Source: JBAZFF01 sp043815465
GTDB taxonomy: Bacteria; Patescibacteriota; Minisyncoccia; Minisyncoccales; RBG-13-42-11
Direction: 5' to 3'
Assembly (NCBI GenBank): GCA_043815465.1
Contig: JBDRIW010000014.1
Location: forward strand, 1-8,246
DNA: 8,246 nt
The notes under the pieces were generated by a model. That model searched no databases, was not told the DNA's origin, and saw nothing but the letters and a program-made list of their open reading frames with translations. The position numbers were made by a program, and so were the translations under genes. Positions 6,321 through 8,246 of the stretch are shown here, piece after piece (the first letter of the stretch is position 1; every line of letters starts with the position of its first letter).

Positions 6321-6650
6321 TTAGAGCTTTAAGTCATCAAGACTTTCTCTTTCTGGACCTTCGGTAGAGTTCTCCACTCTCGGAACTCTTCCACCTTCAG
6401 GTTCTTCAATCTTTAAGTTCACTCTAGCGTGATTCTTAAGACCTGAGATTCTCACCAAATTTCTAATAGATCTGGCGGTTGATCCAGCTCTTCCGATTAT
6501 CTGACCCATGTCTTCAGAGTTTACTTTTAAAGTTAGTAAAACTCCCATCTCATCAACCTTGCGGTCGATTTTGACATCTTCAGGATGATCGACTAAAGCT
6601 TTCACAATGTACTCTAACAGTTCTTGATCAGTAGGCGTTTTATCTGCCAT
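6321..6650 (-). CDS. khpA: KH-domain RNA-binding protein, KhpA/YlqC family
   Basis: The 109-residue protein is a single type II KH domain of the KhpA (YlqC) family. MADKTPTDQELLEYIVKALV is the first helix, strands follow, and the GxxG loop is GRAG (53-56) in MGQIIGRAGSTARSIRNLV. KhpA proteins usually have 75-85 residues; this one carries an extra acidic tail of about 25 residues (IEEPEGGRVPRVENSTEGPE and beyond). KhpA binds RNA, often with KhpB/Jag, and is usually encoded between rpsP and rimM/trmD, which fits trmD being next. No Shine-Dalgarno site precedes the ATG. The start is supported by family alignment from the first helix. It has its own promoter, structured leader and terminator. Confidence 0.93.
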   Translation of the reverse strand: MADKTPTDQELLEYIVKALVDHPEDVKIDRKVDEMGVLLTLKVNSEDMGQIIGRAGSTARSIRNLVRISGLKNHARVNLKIEEPEGGRVPRVENSTEGPERESLDDLKL

Positions 6651-6659
6651 AATATTCTG

Positions 6660-6710
6660 CTAGTTTAGTCTATCTAAGTAGCTGCGACCTTTCAGAATTC
6701 TCTCAAACAT
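6660..6710 (-). other. Possible 16-codon leader ORF upstream of khpA
   Basis: In the khpA leader an ATG at 6710 opens MFERILKGRSYLDRLN and stops with TAG at 6660, 9 nt before the khpA ATG. It has no clear ribosome site and its ATG lies in a small hairpin. Since khpA also lacks a Shine-Dalgarno site, coupling through this peptide is possible. It may equally be chance. Confidence 0.25.
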
Positions 6711-6732
6711 TGGAGAACCAATAAGAGCTACT
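6677..6732 (-). promoter_or_regulatory. Folded 5' leader of khpA
   Basis: The leader starts near 6736. AGTAGCT (6732-6726) can pair with AGCTACT (6683-6677), closing a domain that contains ATTGG-TTCT-CCAAT (6722-6709) and the self-complementary AGAATTCT (6701-6694). The total leader is about 85 nt. A folded leader in front of an RNA-binding protein gene invites the idea of autoregulation, which is inference. Confidence 0.4.
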
Positions 6733-6741
6733 ACACTCCGT

Positions 6742-6770
6742 ATTTTAAATAAATTATCATACTATGTCAA
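6742..6770 (-). promoter_or_regulatory. Strong sigma70-type promoter for khpA
   Basis: On the minus strand TTGACA (6770-6765) is followed by a 17-nt AT-rich spacer and TAAAAT (6747-6742). The -35 is perfect, the spacing ideal and the -10 one base from consensus. The predicted start is G6736 or A6737. Confidence 0.85.
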
Positions 6771-6783
6771 TCCCAATCAGCTA

Positions 6784-6960
6784 CTAAGGAAAAGAGAGAA
6801 TATTTATTTTCCTTAGCAAGTGGTTGGGGAAAGAAAATTATTTCTTTCTCTTTATTTCTCAATATCTTATATACACTCCTCAACTCACAATTAATTTATG
6901 AACTAAGGAGTGTAGGGGGGAGATTAAGTGTCCCCCCTGGAGAAGTTTATTTTTTACTTC
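6784..6960 (-). repeat. Run of five stem-loops between the 67-aa gene and the khpA promoter
   Basis: No coding frame is visible in the roughly 180 bases after the 67-aa gene. Instead five inverted repeats follow in order of transcription: GAAGT/ACTTC (6960-6956 with 6946-6942, overlapping the stop codon), AGGGGGG/CCCCCCT (6938-6932 with 6920-6914), ACACTCCT/AGGAGTGT (6913-6906 with 6880-6873), GAAAGAAA/TTTCTTTC (6848-6841 with 6836-6829) and CTAAGGAAAA/TTTTCCTTAG (6816-6807 with 6793-6784). None has a U tract, so they are not standard terminators. They may shield the 3' end of the transcript or be parts of one folded RNA. Confidence 0.6.
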
Positions 6961-7157
6961 CTATTATTAGGATCATCAGTTATGACCCAAACTCTTGATC
7001 CATCTGAAGCAAAATAAGAGGGACTAGGCAAACCATTTGCAATAAATTGAACCGTTTTTGTATCAAAGGCTTCTAAAAATTTCCCTGCGCCTATAAGCCT
7101 TCTGTGTGCAAGATTGGCCCGACAGATACTGCTATTTCTAGCATCTTTACTAGACAT
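6954..7157 (-). CDS. Hypothetical protein, 67 aa, second gene of a two-gene module
   Basis: I do not recognise this protein. The ATG at 7157 lies 2 nt after the stop of the 128-aa gene and behind a purine-rich GGAGAGG, so it is a better start than the upstream in-frame ATG at 7196, which lies inside that gene. The product is basic at the N-terminus (MSSKDARNSSICRANLAHRR), has a central LIGAGKFLEAFDTKTVQFIA and ends with SDGSRVWVITDDPNNRK. There is a single cysteine (C12), no membrane segment and no signal peptide. A small soluble protein that may bind the product of the gene before it is a reasonable guess only. The coding sequence is less AT-rich than its neighbours. Confidence 0.6.
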   Translation of the reverse strand: MSSKDARNSSICRANLAHRRLIGAGKFLEAFDTKTVQFIANGLPSPSYFASDGSRVWVITDDPNNRK

Positions 7158-7159
7158 TT

Positions 7160-7546
7160 TTAATCCTCTCCTCTCTGACTGCCACAAACATGACAATACT
7201 TAGAATTTTTATAGAGGAGATGATCACACGAATGTTGTTCTACAAAATCAGTTGAAATTTTCAGCACACCTTTGCGCAAGTGACTGTTCCAAATGATTTC
7301 TTCAAATTTAATCAACATTGTGCCGTTGTCTATGCAAAGGTTTCCCTCAAACACCCATTCTTTACAGTCTGAGATATCTTTTGTGGAAACATCTTTGTCT
7401 ATGGCCTGGACCTTCGTGAAAGAAACATGAAGAACTTGCACCGATATCCCGGTTTTTATAGAGAAAAAAAGTTCTTTCTCTCCTTCTCTTATGTTTTGAT
7501 TCCCTGGACCTCCTATTAGAGTTATCTCCGAAATTTCGGAAGCCAT
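7160..7546 (-). CDS. Hypothetical protein, 128 aa, beta-rich with C-terminal CxH...CxxC
   Basis: I do not recognise this protein. The start is supported by AAGGAG 7 nt before the ATG at 7546. The body looks beta-rich with alternating hydrophobic residues (FFSIKTGISVQVLHVSF, EWVFEGNLCIDNGTMLIKF). The C-terminus has C107-x-H109 and C118-x2-C121, which could be a small zinc site. There is no signal peptide or membrane helix. The 67-aa gene follows after 2 nt. Base use differs from the neighbours: by hand count 7381-7440 is 25/60 GC, against 12/60 in trmD at 6061-6120, which may indicate transfer. An alternative reading frame starting at 7574 overlaps the first part but has a basic low-complexity product, so I prefer this frame. 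Confidence 0.65.
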   Translation of the reverse strand: MASEISEITLIGGPGNQNIREGEKELFFSIKTGISVQVLHVSFTKVQAIDKDVSTKDISDCKEWVFEGNLCIDNGTMLIKFEEIIWNSHLRKGVLKISTDFVEQHSCDHLLYKNSKYCHVCGSQRGED

Positions 7547-7565
7547 ACAGCTTCTCCTTTTTTAT

Positions 7566-7846
7566 CTTATTCATACGAATAAGACAATCGCAACATTTTC
7601 TCTCCCATACGGTGAGAGTGCTGGATTACTCCATAGCGACGAAATATCTGTTATATACTACATAATGGACATTTCGTCACTATGAAGATTATTAGTATGA
7701 ATAAAGTTATATATAAAAAGAACTTTCACTAGAGTTTCCCATTCTTCAACCCACTATTATCATAATGAATTAAAGAATGGGTCGGGAGCGAGTAATAATT
7801 ATCTGCCCCCGACTTAATTCAATAGAGTTTTAATTAAGACTCTATT
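7566..7846 (-). repeat. Run of stem-loops between the 40-aa and 128-aa genes
   Basis: No coding frame is seen in this stretch of nearly 300 bases. In transcription order the inverted repeats are: AATAGAGT/ACTCTATT with a pairing interior (7846-7821); GTCGGGGGC/GCTCCCGAC (7813-7805 with 7789-7781, one G-U); CCCATTCTT/AAGAATGGG (7781-7773 with 7746-7738); AAAGTT/AACTTT (7726-7721 with 7708-7703); the 14-bp repeat at 7684-7632 (listed separately); a bulged CTCTCACC/GGGAGAG (7618-7600); and CTTATTC/GAATAAG (7583-7566), just before the ribosome site. They are nearly back to back, two sharing a base, and none has a U tract. Confidence 0.6.
7632..7684 (-). promoter_or_regulatory. 14-bp inverted repeat around a possible promoter for the 128-aa gene
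   Basis: The arms CATAGTGACGAAAT (7684-7671) and ATTTCGTCGCTATG (7645-7632) pair over 14 positions with one G-U. Between and within them lies a possible promoter: GTGACG (7680-7675), 17 nt, TATATA (7657-7652), each box 4/6 to consensus. It can be read as an RNA stem-loop or as two operator half-sites flanking the -10 region. Confidence 0.35.
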
Positions 7847-7967
7847 ATTGGATGATCGGTGATATTTGTATAATCTCCAATCCCCCATTTCGCCAGATTT
7901 TAAACTTTCTCTTCCGAGAATTAATATCGAATTTTACCCAGAAGAACCAGTTTTGAATCCTTTTCAT
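7845..7967 (-). CDS. Hypothetical small basic protein, 40 aa
   Basis: The frame runs from the ATG at 7967 to TAA at 7847-7845. Support comes from GGAGGT placed 8 nt before the ATG, the clearest ribosome site in the window, and from the consensus promoter about 100 nt upstream. The peptide starts MKRIQNWFFWVKFDINSRKR and continues KFKIWRNGGLEIIQISPIIQ; it is basic, with a WFFW cluster and no clear membrane segment. I know of no family. The stop codon overlaps the first stem of the following hairpin. It could be a leader peptide, a small regulator or a toxin-like peptide; nothing in the sequence decides. Confidence 0.5.
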   Translation of the reverse strand: MKRIQNWFFWVKFDINSRKRKFKIWRNGGLEIIQISPIIQ

Positions 7968-7996
7968 GGTTGAATACCTCCAATTTTAGTTTTTAT

Positions 7997-8026
7997 AAAA
8001 AACAAACGATTCTTAGAGAGAACCGT
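7997..8026 (-). terminator. Terminator-like hairpin in the leader of the 40-aa gene
   Basis: The minus strand reads ACGGTTCT-CTCTA-AGAATCGT (8026-8006), an 8-bp stem with one G-U pair, then TTGTTTTTT. The form is that of an intrinsic terminator. It lies about 40 nt after the predicted start and 30 nt before the 40-aa gene, so it either ends a short RNA of about 68 nt or acts as an attenuator. Confidence 0.65.
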
Positions 8027-8039
8027 CTGGTTATTTTCA

Positions 8040-8063
8040 ATAAAGAGTCTCTCTCCTCTTTAT
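8040..8063 (-). ncRNA. 5' hairpin of the short leader RNA
   Basis: ATAAAGAG-GAGAGAGA-CTCTTTAT (8063-8040) forms an 8-bp stem right at the predicted 5' end of the transcript. Its loop contains AGAGAGA, complementary to TCTCTCT in the terminator-like hairpin (8022-8016 region), so the two could pair and stop the terminator from forming. A short RNA with two hairpins and a U tail would span about 8064-7997. Confidence 0.4.
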
Positions 8064-8070
8064 GATTACT

Positions 8071-8098
8071 ATTATATCATATATTCTTAATTTGTCAA
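8071..8098 (-). promoter_or_regulatory. Consensus sigma70 promoter, minus strand
   Basis: TTGACA (8098-8093), a 16-nt spacer and TATAAT (8076-8071) match both consensus hexamers perfectly. It drives the short leader and the 40-aa gene, and possibly the 128- and 67-aa genes. The predicted start is near 8064. Confidence 0.88.
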
Positions 8099-8246
8099 TA
8101 CCTTAGGGTAATCTACATACACTTTTTGCACTTTTCTGATAATCTAAGGGCGTATGAAAACTATGCCCAACACAACACAAGAAGAAAAATACAGATGGTT
8201 AAAACCTATATTAGAGGGTGATATTACTATTAAAGCTATGGCTAAG
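8093..8246 (+). mobile_element. Possible left part of an IS481-like element
   Basis: The call rests on the HTH transposase-like reading frame at 8154 and on TGT at 8093, the usual first bases of IS481-type ends. CCTTAG at 8101 and CTAAGG at 8144 form a 6-bp inverted pair inside. The true boundary and the other end are outside what can be seen. Confidence 0.3.
8154..8246 (+). CDS. N-terminus of an HTH transposase/integrase-like protein (cut by window edge)
   Basis: Thirty-one codons are visible from the ATG at 8154 (MKTMPNTTQEEKYRWLKPIL, then EGDITIKAMAK), open at the edge. A second ATG at 8163 is also possible; AAGGG lies only 3 nt before the first and 12 nt before the second. The sequence is like the N-terminal HTH of IS481-type/rve integrase proteins common in CPR genomes, where the catalytic DDE domain follows. 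That assignment is from memory of the pattern. It is the only plus-strand gene and diverges from the small-gene locus. Confidence 0.6.
   Translation, partial: MKTMPNTTQEEKYRWLKPILEGDITIKAMAK

Noticed and set aside
6784..6938. Intrinsic terminators for the 67-aa gene
   Set aside because: The GGGGGG/CCCCCC and other stems are not followed by a U tract on the minus strand.
6954..7196. Longer 80-codon start for the 67-aa gene
   Set aside because: It would overlap the 128-aa gene by 37 nt. The ATG at 7157 has a purine-rich ribosome site and a 2-nt gap.
7362..7574. Minus-strand 70-codon frame overlapping the 128-aa gene
   Set aside because: The product is basic and low-complexity, and AAGGAG lies inside this frame but in the right place for the ATG at 7546. 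The 128-aa frame is the better one.
6784..8063. CRISPR array reading of the stem-loop regions
   Set aside because: The inverted repeats differ in sequence from one another, and there is no direct repeat with regular spacers.

Overview
The window is AT-rich, densely packed and almost entirely transcribed from the minus strand. Its character suggests a Patescibacteria/CPR (Parcubacteria-like) genome. The grounds are low GC, short intergenic gaps, a MacAB/YknXYZ-type exporter whose adaptor has a long helical insertion, a compact TrmD, HTH-LAGLIDADG genes beside tRNAs, and few Shine-Dalgarno sites. The organism call rests on recognition, not on a database search. TAA, TAG and TGA all appear as stops and the tRNA-Trp anticodon is CCA, which fits the standard bacterial code rather than a UGA-recoded one.

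Region 1 (1-3459, minus) is an export operon: a small HHW-motif membrane protein, an HlyD/MacA-like adaptor, a LolD/MacB-type ATPase and an FtsX/MacB-type permease that runs off the left edge. The three exporter genes sit with 1-nt gaps.

Region 2 (3466-5528, minus) reads, in transcription order, LAGLIDADG gene, tRNA-Tyr(GUA), tRNA-Thr(GGU), rpmG (54 aa), HTH/LAGLIDADG-like gene, tRNA-Trp(CCA). The order tRNA-Tyr, tRNA-Thr, rpmG, tRNA-Trp resembles the bacterial tRNA-rpmG-trpT-secE-nusG neighbourhood. Here two endonuclease-like genes interrupt it and secE-nusG is replaced by the exporter operon.

Region 3 (5543-6770, minus) holds trmD and a khpA-type KH-domain gene with a near-consensus promoter and a structured leader. 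An intrinsic terminator separates the two genes.

Region 4 (about 6780-8098, minus) is the least ordinary part. A consensus promoter (TTGACA-N16-TATAAT) is followed by a short leader with a hairpin and a terminator-like hairpin. Then come three small unrecognised genes (40, 128 and 67 aa), separated by two non-coding stretches of almost 300 bases packed with consecutive stem-loops. It looks like a small-protein locus with heavily structured RNA.

Region 5 (8093 to the right edge, plus) is the start of a divergent HTH gene resembling IS481-type transposases/integrases. The element end may lie at the -35 box of the region 4 promoter.
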